NCBI GenBank assembly: GCA_015056795.1
Contig: SVFO01000013.1
Location: forward strand, 41,934-105,933
DNA length: 64,000 nt
Direction: 5' to 3'
Origin: Lachnospiraceae bacterium
GTDB lineage: Bacteria; Bacillota; Clostridia; Lachnospirales; Lachnospiraceae
Part shown: positions 43,334 to 50,786 of the stretch, piece by piece
Numbering within the stretch: position 1 is the stretch's first letter
How the letters are laid out: each line of letters opens with the position of its first letter
The notes under the pieces: generated by a model
Seen by the model: the letters and a program-made list of their open reading frames with translations, nothing else
Databases searched by the model: none
What the model was told of the DNA's origin: nothing
Position numbers and translations under genes: made by a program

Positions 43334-43573
43334 GTGCATGCGAAGCAGGCACAAGAGCGCGAAGCGCGGGTTTGCGAATGGGCGCGGCCGAACGTGACGA
43401 AAGGCGCGAGCCGAAGTGCATGCGAAGCAGGCACAAGAGCGCGAAGCGCGGGTTTGCGAATGGGCGCGGCCGAACGTGACGAAAGGCGCGAGCCGAAGTG
43501 CATGCGAAGCAGGCACAAGAGCGCGAAGCGCGGGTTTGCGAATGGGCGCGGCCGAACGTGACGAAAGGCGCGA
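43334..43573. repeat. 82-bp GC-rich tandem repeat, nearly three copies
   Basis: Units at 43334-43415, 43416-43497 and 43498-43573 (last copy 76 bp) are essentially identical and begin GTGCATGCGAAGCAGGCACA. The period of 82 is not a multiple of three, and all frames read Arg/Ala/Gly-rich nonsense, so the array is not coding. It is much richer in G+C than its surroundings and internally rich in GCGCG/CGCGC pairs able to fold. It fills the 373-bp gap before rfbA, in which I see no clear promoter. Confidence 0.9.
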
Positions 43574-43610
43574 AAGCGCGGCCGAACAATATCATAAGGA
43601 GCAAAATAGT

Positions 43611-44480
43611 ATGAAAGGCATTATTCTGGCCGGAGGCTCCGGCACTAGACTTTATCCGTTAACCAAGGCAATTTCCAAGCAGATCATGCCAGTGTATGAC
43701 AAGCCGATGATTTATTATCCCCTGTCCACCTTGATGCTGGCGGGAATTCGGGAGATTCTGATTATTTCCACTCCCAGGGATTTGCCAGTGTTTGAAGAGC
43801 TGCTGGGAGATGGCAGTCAGCTTGGCATGAAGTTTTCCTATGCCGTGCAGGAGTCGCCCAGAGGACTTGCGGATGCCTTTATCATTGGTGAGAAATTCAT
43901 CGGGGATGACAGAGTGGCGTTGGTGCTGGGAGACAATATCTTTTACGGCCAGAGCTTTTCCAAGGTGCTGCGCGAGGTGGCATCAAGGGAGAGCGGCGCA
44001 ACGATCTTTGGGTACTATGTCAGGGATCCGAGAGAGTATGGCGTCGTAGAATTTGATGAGAATGGCAAGGCATTATCCATCGAGGAGAAGCCTGAAAAGC
44101 CCAAGAGCAATTATGCGGTTCCCGGACTATATTTCTACGATAATGACGTCGTGGAGATTGCAAAGAACGTAAAGCCCTCTGCGCGCGGTGAAATTGAAAT
44201 CACCAGCGTTAACAATGAGTATCTTCGCAGGGGAACCCTTCGCGTGGAGACGCTGGGACGCGGATTTGCATGGCTGGATACGGGAAATCATGACGCGCTG
44301 CTGGATGCTTCCGATTTTGTGGCGGCCTTCCAAAAGCGTCAGGGCCTTTATATCTCCTGCATCGAGGAGATCGCGTTTAAGAGAGGATTTATCGATAAGG
44401 ATCAGCTGTTAAAGCTGGCAGAGCCACTGATGAAAACCAATTATGGAAAGTATTTGGTGGAAGTGGCAAATGGTCTATAA
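43611..44480 (+). CDS. rfbA: Glucose-1-phosphate thymidylyltransferase
   Basis: A 289-residue enzyme of the usual length that forms dTDP-glucose from dTTP and glucose-1-phosphate, the entry to dTDP-deoxysugars. Motifs: [20 protein letters not shown] at the N-terminus (nucleotide-binding GGxGTRL), [15 protein letters not shown] near 25, [10 protein letters not shown] near 107, and [20 protein letters not shown] near 145-165. The ATG at 43611 has AAGGAG nine bases upstream; the longer frame from 43416 runs through the tandem repeat and is rejected. It leads the operon with rfbC and the ABC export genes. Its product can feed both RfbC and, after RfbB, WecE. Confidence 0.95.
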   Translation: MKGIILAGGSGTRLYPLTKAISKQIMPVYDKPMIYYPLSTLMLAGIREILIISTPRDLPVFEELLGDGSQLGMKFSYAVQESPRGLADAFIIGEKFIGDDRVALVLGDNIFYGQSFSKVLREVASRESGATIFGYYVRDPREYGVVEFDENGKALSIEEKPEKPKSNYAVPGLYFYDNDVVEIAKNVKPSARGEIEITSVNNEYLRRGTLRVETLGRGFAWLDTGNHDALLDASDFVAAFQKRQGLYISCIEEIAFKRGFIDKDQLLKLAEPLMKTNYGKYLVEVANGL

Positions 44481-44528
44481 GGACCAGCCTTACATAAGAA
44501 AGTTTTGAGTTGAGAAAGGGATTGTAAC

Positions 44529-45098
44529 ATGGGAAAGCTAACAGTGGAAACCTGCGAGATTGAAGGTTTAAAGATCATTACGCCTGAGGTGCGACAGGAT
44601 GCCAGAGGATATTTTATGGAGACCTATCAGTACAATGATTTTAAGGCTGCAGGAATTCCGGAGGTATTTGTTCAGGACAATCAGTCAGCTTCGAGAAGGG
44701 GTGTGCTTCGCGGGCTTCACTTCCAGATCAATCACCCGCAGGACAAGCTCGTGCGCGTCATCAAGGGAGAGGTCTTTGACGTAGCCATTGACCTCAGAGA
44801 GGGCTCCAAAACCTTTGGACAGTGGTTTGGCGTGGTGCTTTCCGAGGAGAATAAAAAGCAATTGTTTGTGCCCAAGAATTTTGCCCATGGCTTTTTAGTA
44901 CTTTCGGATTATGCGGAATTTTGCTATAAATGTACGGACTTTTATCATCCTGGCGACGAGGGGGGATTGGCGTATAATGACCCTGACATCGGTGTGGAAT
45001 GGCCCATTGCAGAGGACATGGAGCTGATTTTCTCAGATCGTGACACGAAGTGGAAGGGCATCCGTGAGTATAAAAAAGAACGCGGTATGGAAGGATAG
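44529..45098 (+). CDS. rfbC: dTDP-4-dehydrorhamnose 3,5-epimerase
   Basis: A 189-residue cupin-fold epimerase of the usual size, acting on dTDP-4-keto-6-deoxyglucose. Motifs: PEVRQDARGYFMETYQYNDF near 20, VQDNQSASRRGVLRGLHFQI near 47-66 with the catalytic His in LRGLHFQ, KLVRVIKGEVFDVAIDLREG near 75-94, and FAHGFLVLSDYAEFCYKCTD near 118. The ATG follows AAAGGG. Partners rfbB and rfbD are not in the window, so rhamnose synthesis must be completed elsewhere, or the epimerised keto sugar is used differently. Confidence 0.94.
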   Translation: MGKLTVETCEIEGLKIITPEVRQDARGYFMETYQYNDFKAAGIPEVFVQDNQSASRRGVLRGLHFQINHPQDKLVRVIKGEVFDVAIDLREGSKTFGQWFGVVLSEENKKQLFVPKNFAHGFLVLSDYAEFCYKCTDFYHPGDEGGLAYNDPDIGVEWPIAEDMELIFSDRDTKWKGIREYKKERGMEG

Positions 45099-45105
45099 GA
45101 AGGAA

Positions 45106-46086
45106 ATGAAGCTTGGCAAGAAAGGCGGAATCGCCATATTTACCCTTCTGGGCATAGCATTGGCAGTCGTGGTCATCTTGCATCAGAACCTTGGACCAGG
45201 AGCGAATCCTAGGGAAGAATTTATTAAAAAGGTGTTTTCCTGCTTTATTATCGCAGGAGCCTGCATTGGCTTTGCCATCTTTTATGACCGCGTGACGGGG
45301 CTGGCAGGCGAGCTGTTTCAGAGCAGACACCTGATCTGGAAGCTTGCAAAAAACGATTTTAAAAAGCGATATGCAGGGTCCTATTTAGGTGCCGTCTGGG
45401 CCATGGTACAGCCCGTGGTGACGGTGGCCTTGTACTATGTTGTATTTGAACTCATTATGGATGGCGCGTCCCGTACGGAGGAGGCGCCTTATGTGCTATA
45501 TTTGACTGCTGGTTTGGTGCCCTGGTTCTTCTTCAGTGAGGCATTAAATGCGGGTACGAATGCGCTGAGAGAGTATGAGTACCTCGTGAAAAAGGTCGTA
45601 TTCAAGATCAGCATCCTGCCTATCATCAAGATCATTGCAGCGACGTTTATCCATGCCTTTTTCGTCGTAGTGCTCATAATCATTGCGGCCATCTATCATT
45701 GTTATCCGACGATTTATCTGATTCAGATTTTCTATTACAGTGCCTGCCTGTTCCTGCTTGTGCTGGCCCTCTGCTACACCACCTGTTCCATTGTGGTGTT
45801 TTTCAAGGATCTTTCCCAAATTATCAGCATTTTACTTCAGATCGGCATGTGGGCGACGCCCATTTTGTGGGATATTAACCTCCTGCCAGAGCGATGGCGG
45901 ACATTGATAAAAATCAATCCGCTGGTTTATATCGTCAACGGCTATCGGAGTGCAATCTATAAGCAGGAATGGTTCTTCCAGGACTTCTTCTCCACTGTAT
46001 ACTTTTGGATGTTCACAGTCGTTGTCTTTGGAATTGGAACCATTATTTTCAAACGCCTGAAAATCCATTTTGCGGACGTGCTGTAA
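45106..46086 (+). CDS. wzm: Wzm-like ABC-2 polysaccharide export permease
   Basis: A 326-residue membrane protein. Residues about 70-326 are a Wzm/TagG-like ABC-2 permease: KNDFKKRYAGSYLGAVWAMV near 80-99 is the family's amphipathic coupling-helix region before the first core helix. IGMWATPILWDINLLPERWR near 250 and NPLVYIVNGYRSAIY near 272 are also diagnostic. Residues 1-65 form an extra segment with two helices not usual for the roughly 260-residue family. The ATG at 45106 is used; an in-frame start at 45040 would overlap rfbC. It pairs with the ATPase that follows and exports a finished glycan on a lipid carrier. Confidence 0.9.
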   Translation: MKLGKKGGIAIFTLLGIALAVVVILHQNLGPGANPREEFIKKVFSCFIIAGACIGFAIFYDRVTGLAGELFQSRHLIWKLAKNDFKKRYAGSYLGAVWAMVQPVVTVALYYVVFELIMDGASRTEEAPYVLYLTAGLVPWFFFSEALNAGTNALREYEYLVKKVVFKISILPIIKIIAATFIHAFFVVVLIIIAAIYHCYPTIYLIQIFYYSACLFLLVLALCYTTCSIVVFFKDLSQIISILLQIGMWATPILWDINLLPERWRTLIKINPLVYIVNGYRSAIYKQEWFFQDFFSTVYFWMFTVVVFGIGTIIFKRLKIHFADVL

Positions 46087-46119
46087 CGACAGATAGACAA
46101 GTGAAGGAATTAAACTCAT

Positions 46120-47388
46120 ATGGGTGAAGAAAAGATCAAAAACGAGGACGAAATTGCGATCCAGGTCAAGGATGTCGTCAAGGTATATAAACTGTATGAA
46201 AAAATGCGAGACCGCGTGAAGGATGCCTTTGGGTTGGGACGAGGAGGCTTTAAGCTTCATTATGCCCTAAATGGTGTCAACATGGACGTCAAAAAGGGTG
46301 AGACCGTCGGCATCATTGGAACGAATGGTTCTGGAAAGTCCACGATTCTAAAGATCATCACGGGTGTATTGCACCCCACGTCAGGCGAGGTTATCGTCAA
46401 TGGGCGTATTTCCGCGCTGCTCGAGCTTGGCGCGGGCTTTAATCCCGAGTACAGCGGCGTGGAGAACGTGTATCTGAATGGTACCATGATGGGCTTTTCC
46501 GAGAAGGAAATTGATGCGAAGCTCCCTGCCATTTTGGAGTTCGCGGACATTGGAGATTATGTGTATCAGCCGGTAAAGACCTATTCGAGCGGTATGTTTG
46601 TGCGTCTTGCCTTTGCCGTTGCCATCAATATTGAGCCGGAAATCCTGATCGTGGATGAGGCGCTTTCCGTTGGCGACGTATTCTTTCAATCGAAATGCTA
46701 CCACAAGTTTGAAGAGTTTAAGCAGATGGGGAAGACGATTGTCTTTGTAAGTCATGATCTGAGCAGTATCTCGAAGTATTGTGATCGCGTCTTTCTCTTA
46801 AATCAGGGAACGCTCCTTGGCGTGGGCGAACCGAAGGAGATGATCGATGCCTATAAGCAGGTGCTGGTAGGCCAATATAAGGGTGGAATGACCAAAACGG
46901 CGTTGGACGAGGCCTTTGAGGATGCATCAGGAACTAATCCCAATGCGTTGGAATATGGTGACGGCAAGGCCAGAATTGAAGAATATTATCTGACGGATGA
47001 GAATGGAACCCGTACCACGACTCTGCTAAAGGGTTCAGAGTTTACCCTGCATCTTAAGGTACGGTTTCAGGAAAATGTGTCAGCACCTATTTTTGCTTTT
47101 ACCGTGAAGAACGTGCGTGGAACGGAGATCACTGGAACCAACACGATGCTGGAGAAGGCTTTTCTGGACGGTGTTTCCGCAGGGCAGGTCAAGGAGATTA
47201 TGTTCACGCAAAGGGCAGATTTGCAGGGCGGCGAATACTTGTTGTCCCTGGGTGTCACGGGATATGAAGGTGATGTTTTTCAGGTGTACCATCGTCTCTA
47301 TGACATCATTAACATGACGATTGTGTCAGATAAGAATACCGTAGGCTTTTATGACATGAATTCCAAAATTGTAGTGAAGGACGCTTAA
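46120..47388 (+). CDS. wzt: Wzt-like ABC export ATPase with C-terminal cargo-binding domain
   Basis: A 422-residue ATPase. N-terminal nucleotide-binding domain: Walker A IIGTNGSGKSTIL near 66-78, a divergent signature SSGMFVRLAFAVAIN near 155-169, Walker B ILIVDEALSVGD near 175-186 and the H-loop FVSHDLSSIS near 210. From about residue 275 there is a beta-rich C-terminal domain (TTLLKGSEFTLHLKVRFQEN, QVYHRLYDIINMTIVSD) like the Wzt carbohydrate-binding domain. In Gram-negative O-antigen export that domain reads a chain-terminal modification. The next gene encodes a candidate enzyme for such a modification. Confidence 0.92.
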   Translation: MGEEKIKNEDEIAIQVKDVVKVYKLYEKMRDRVKDAFGLGRGGFKLHYALNGVNMDVKKGETVGIIGTNGSGKSTILKIITGVLHPTSGEVIVNGRISALLELGAGFNPEYSGVENVYLNGTMMGFSEKEIDAKLPAILEFADIGDYVYQPVKTYSSGMFVRLAFAVAINIEPEILIVDEALSVGDVFFQSKCYHKFEEFKQMGKTIVFVSHDLSSISKYCDRVFLLNQGTLLGVGEPKEMIDAYKQVLVGQYKGGMTKTALDEAFEDASGTNPNALEYGDGKARIEEYYLTDENGTRTTTLLKGSEFTLHLKVRFQENVSAPIFAFTVKNVRGTEITGTNTMLEKAFLDGVSAGQVKEIMFTQRADLQGGEYLLSLGVTGYEGDVFQVYHRLYDIINMTIVSDKNTVGFYDMNSKIVVKDA

Positions 47389-47391
47389 AGG

Positions 47392-49623
47392 ATGAGCGAG
47401 AACGAAAAAGAAAAGAAACCATTGGAAAATGAGACCATCGGAAAGGTTGTGCTGGATCTGTCAAAGTATCCTGGGGAGGATCTTTACAGTGACGGTGCCG
47501 TAGAGGAGGAGCTCTTAAAGATAGCGAGGGATCTTTCTCCCATAGAGTATGGCAGGGTAATTGATGAGCGCGCCAGCTGGCCGATTCTTTATCATTTTTC
47601 CAAGCAAAGGGAAAATATCGTAGAATGGATTCCTATCAAAAAGACGGACAAGGTCCTTGACGTGGGGAGCGGTTGTGGGGCCATTGCAGGAGCGCTTGCG
47701 AAAAAGGCAGGAAGTGTCACCTGTGTGGATTTGTCCAGAATGCGCAGCAGAATCAATGCCTATCGCCACAGCGAGTGCGAGAATCTGACGATTAAGCTGG
47801 GCAATTTTGCGGACGTGGAGCCAGACCTGGATCGGGACTATGATTTGATCTGCCTGATTGGCGTATTTGAATATGGCATCAGCTACATCGGCGGGGAGAC
47901 GCCGTTTGAGGATTTTTTGAAGATTATTAAGTCTCACCTGAAGCCCGAAGGACGCATCGTCATTGCCATCGAGAATAAGCTGGGACTAAAGTACTTTGCA
48001 GGATGCCGCGAGGATCACATGGGAACCTATTTCTCAGGAATCACGAATTACGTGGACGGGGGACATGCGAGAACCTTTAGCAGAAACGGCCTGGAGAAGA
48101 TTTTTCGCGCGGCTGGGGTAGAGGAGTATCATTTCTATTATCCCTATCCCGATTACAAGTTTATGACGACGCTTTTTAGCGACAAAAGGCTTCCTGCGAA
48201 GGGGGAGCTTTCGAATAATCTTCGAAATTTCGACCGAGACAGAATTCTTCTTTTTGATGAGAAGAATGCCTTTGACGGGATTTCCGAGGATGGGCTGTTC
48301 CCCGTATTTTCCAATTCCTTCTTGGTTGTCATCGGTCCTGACTATGAGACGGAGTATGTCAGATATTCCAATGATCGGGCACCGCAGTTCCAAATCTGTA
48401 CGGAGATTCTTTCAAGACCTGCGAATGAGATGCAGGGTGAGGGAGAAGCTACGAAGAAGGCTGAGAAGAGTGAGGAAGAAGCAATAAAGAAGGCTGAGCG
48501 GAGTAAGGGAGAAGCTGCGAAAAAAGATGAGCAGGACGGCGCGGAGAGTGAAAATGCTCAGCGAATCGTGAGAAAGCGGCCCTTATGTGAGGAGGCAGCG
48601 GAGCATGTTACATCCATGGCGGGTGCCTGCGAGAGCCTGACGGAACGCTTTGAGGGCGGAGAGCTTCTCGTCAATCAGTGCAAGCTGGCGCAGGCAGATG
48701 AGCTTCCCTGCGCGGAATTTGACTTCGCGAAGGGCGTGACGTTGGCTTCTCTTTTGGACAGAGCCTTGGAGCTTGGGGAGGAAGAGGAGTTTCAGCGATT
48801 GTTCAAGGAATATCTTCGCAGGATCGACTATCATTCCGACATGCCCGTGACGGATTTTGATTTAGTATTTTCAAATTTTTTGGTAGACGGCGATACATGG
48901 ACGCTCATCGACTATGAGTGGACCTTTGGCAAGGCCATGGAGACGCGCGAGCTGGCCTTCCGTGCCATCTATTGTTATCTTCTTGAGGATGAAAAGCGCG
49001 AGCGCCTTCCCATGGACTGGGTGCTGGAGGAATTAAAGATTACGCCCGAGGAGGCGGATGCCTACCGCCTGCAGGAGCAGGAATTCCAAAAGTATGTGGA
49101 GGGACAAAAACTCTCCATGGCAAAGCTTCGGGAGAAGATAGGCAAGAAGATCGTGAAGCCATGGAAGCTGATTGAGAATTATCAGGACACGGAACAGATC
49201 TTCCGCGTGCAGGTATATGAGAATGTAGGCAACGGGTATCAGGAGGAGCAGTCCTATTTTGTTGAGGATGCCTTCATCAGCGACCGGCAGGCTGAGCTTA
49301 CGCTGAAGGTAAGCGGTAACGTGAAAACGCTGCGGATCGATCCCATCATGGATTCCTGCGTGGTCAAGGTTCTGGAGATGACCTTCAACGGAGAGAGGGT
49401 TCCGCTGGAGAAAAAGAAGGTGCTGCTTGTCAACGGAAGAAGCAGCGGCGGCGAGCAGCCCAGCATCGTCTTCCCCACGGCAGATCCGAATCTTGGGATC
49501 AATATCGAGCTTCTTTCTCCAAAGGCAGAAAACATTCTTTATGTTTCCTTTGAGGTGACGAGGCTTCCGCAAAATGCGGCGGAGGATCTTTGTAATGCAC
49601 TGGCGAAGCATCTTCGCTTCTAA
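47392..49623 (+). CDS. SAM methyltransferase fused to kinase-like domain (WbdD-like architecture)
   Basis: A 743-residue protein starting three bases after wzt. Residues about 60-315 are a class I methyltransferase with motif I KVLDVGSGCGAIAGALAKK near 87-105 and CVDLSRMRSRINAYR after it. Three 11-residue charged repeats (351-383) lead to a kinase-like domain: IVRKRPLCEEAAEHV near 393 with a candidate Lys, the hinge-like EFDFAKGVTLASLLD near 442, catalytic-loop-like DFDLVFSNFLVDGD at 488-501 (Asp490, Asn495) and IDYEW with Asp507. A C-terminal beta-rich region of about 130 residues follows. In E. coli O9a, WbdD has methyltransferase and kinase domains that cap the chain for Wzm/Wzt; capping here is an inference from layout. 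Confidence 0.72.
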   Translation: MSENEKEKKPLENETIGKVVLDLSKYPGEDLYSDGAVEEELLKIARDLSPIEYGRVIDERASWPILYHFSKQRENIVEWIPIKKTDKVLDVGSGCGAIAGALAKKAGSVTCVDLSRMRSRINAYRHSECENLTIKLGNFADVEPDLDRDYDLICLIGVFEYGISYIGGETPFEDFLKIIKSHLKPEGRIVIAIENKLGLKYFAGCREDHMGTYFSGITNYVDGGHARTFSRNGLEKIFRAAGVEEYHFYYPYPDYKFMTTLFSDKRLPAKGELSNNLRNFDRDRILLFDEKNAFDGISEDGLFPVFSNSFLVVIGPDYETEYVRYSNDRAPQFQICTEILSRPANEMQGEGEATKKAEKSEEEAIKKAERSKGEAAKKDEQDGAESENAQRIVRKRPLCEEAAEHVTSMAGACESLTERFEGGELLVNQCKLAQADELPCAEFDFAKGVTLASLLDRALELGEEEEFQRLFKEYLRRIDYHSDMPVTDFDLVFSNFLVDGDTWTLIDYEWTFGKAMETRELAFRAIYCYLLEDEKRERLPMDWVLEELKITPEEADAYRLQEQEFQKYVEGQKLSMAKLREKIGKKIVKPWKLIENYQDTEQIFRVQVYENVGNGYQEEQSYFVEDAFISDRQAELTLKVSGNVKTLRIDPIMDSCVVKVLEMTFNGERVPLEKKKVLLVNGRSSGGEQPSIVFPTADPNLGINIELLSPKAENILYVSFEVTRLPQNAAEDLCNALAKHLRF
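48442..48540 (+). repeat. Three 33-bp in-frame repeats in the methyltransferase-kinase gene
   Basis: Units at 48442-48474, 48475-48507 and 48508-48540 encode GEATKKAEKSE, EEAIKKAERSK and GEAAKKDEQDG. They form a charged, probably helical linker between the methyltransferase and kinase-like parts. Divergence between units is moderate. Confidence 0.75.
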
Positions 49624-49716
49624 AGTGTGCGATCCTTTTCGCAGACAGGAATTTGAGGCAGTCAGGATATGAAGGTGGTCAGGAGCTTGAGACGGTAGGC
49701 ATTGAGGCAGGAAAGT

Positions 49717-50760
49717 ATGGAGCAGGAGCACAAACGGCGTCCTCATTATTCAGGCACGCATCCCAAACGCTTTGAGGAAAAATATAAGGAGCATCATCCG
49801 GAGAAATATGGCGAGACCGTTCAGAAGGTGATGCAAAAGGGCAGTACGCCTGCGGGAATGCATATTTCCATCATGGTAAACGAGATTTTGGATTTTCTGC
49901 AGATAAAACCGGGGCAGCGGGGCCTGGATGCAACGCTTGGCTATGGCGGTCATACCAGGGCGATGCTGGACAGGCTGCAAGGGAAGGGGCACGTGACGGC
50001 ACTGGACGTAGATCCCGTGGAATCGGCGAAAACCTTGGAGCGACTGCGCGCAGCCGGCTATGGAGAGGAGCTTTTGACCATTCAGCTGATCAATTTTGCC
50101 AACATTGATCAGGTGGCAGAGAAGGCAGGAAAATTTGATTTTGTGTTGGCGGATCTCGGCGTATCCTCCATGCAGATTGATGATCCCTCGCGCGGGTTTT
50201 CATATAAAGTGAATGCCCCGCTGGATCTTCGGATGAATCCACTTCAGGGCATCATCGCGGCGGAGAGACTTGCCGAGCTGACGCTGGAGGAGCTGATCGG
50301 ACTCCTTGTGGAGAATTCAGATGAACCCTATGCGGAAAAAATAGCAAGACAGGTTTTCAAACGGCGCGCTGCGGGAAAGCCCGTGCAGACGACCTTTGAT
50401 TATCGGGATGCCATTCGGGATGCGCTGGCCTTTCTTCCGGTGAAGGAACGAGAGGAGGAGCAAAAGAAGGCATGCCAGAGATGCTTTCAGGCACTTCGCA
50501 TTGACGTAAACAGTGAGTTTGAGGTGTTATATGCCTTCTTAGAAAAGCTTCCCGAGGTTTTAAATCCAGGCGGGCGCGCTGCGATTCTGACCTTCCATTC
50601 CGGAGAGGACAGACTCGTGAAAAAATCCTTTCAAGAGCTGGCTCGGGCGGGCATCTACTCTGAGATCTCCAAGGATGTCATTCGACCCAGTCAGGAGGAG
50701 ATTTTCCGTAATCCCCGCGCAAAATCAACGAAGATGCGATACTGTGTAAAAAGTGAATGA
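49717..50760 (+). CDS. RsmH (MraW) family methyltransferase paralogue
   Basis: A 347-residue SAM-dependent methyltransferase of the RsmH family, whose main member methylates N4 of C1402 in 16S rRNA. Motifs: GLDATLGYGGHTRAMLDRLQ near 74-93 (SAM site), LADLGVSSMQIDDPSRGFSY near 150-169, NAPLDLRMNP near 172, and AAILTFHSGEDRLVKKSFQE near 290. An N-terminal extension of about 45 basic residues (RRPHYSGTHPKRFEEKYKEH) precedes the normal start region. The canonical rsmH sits in the cell-division cluster; here the gene stands in a polysaccharide operon. The ATG at 49717 follows AGGAAA; a TTG at 49702 is possible. Whether rRNA is its substrate is open. Confidence 0.85.
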   Translation: MEQEHKRRPHYSGTHPKRFEEKYKEHHPEKYGETVQKVMQKGSTPAGMHISIMVNEILDFLQIKPGQRGLDATLGYGGHTRAMLDRLQGKGHVTALDVDPVESAKTLERLRAAGYGEELLTIQLINFANIDQVAEKAGKFDFVLADLGVSSMQIDDPSRGFSYKVNAPLDLRMNPLQGIIAAERLAELTLEELIGLLVENSDEPYAEKIARQVFKRRAAGKPVQTTFDYRDAIRDALAFLPVKEREEEQKKACQRCFQALRIDVNSEFEVLYAFLEKLPEVLNPGGRAAILTFHSGEDRLVKKSFQELARAGIYSEISKDVIRPSQEEIFRNPRAKSTKMRYCVKSE

Positions 50761-50786
50761 TAAGGTAGGTTAAGAGGGGTATTTCA

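Noticed and set aside
43218..43604. Overlapping frames on both strands through the 82-bp repeats
   Set aside because: The repeat length is not a multiple of three and the Arg/Ala-rich text is the same repeat read in shifting frames; no start signal.
43416..43610. N-terminal extension of rfbA by 65 residues
   Set aside because: It lies in the tandem repeat; the ATG at 43611 has AAGGAG at correct spacing and matches the family N-terminus.
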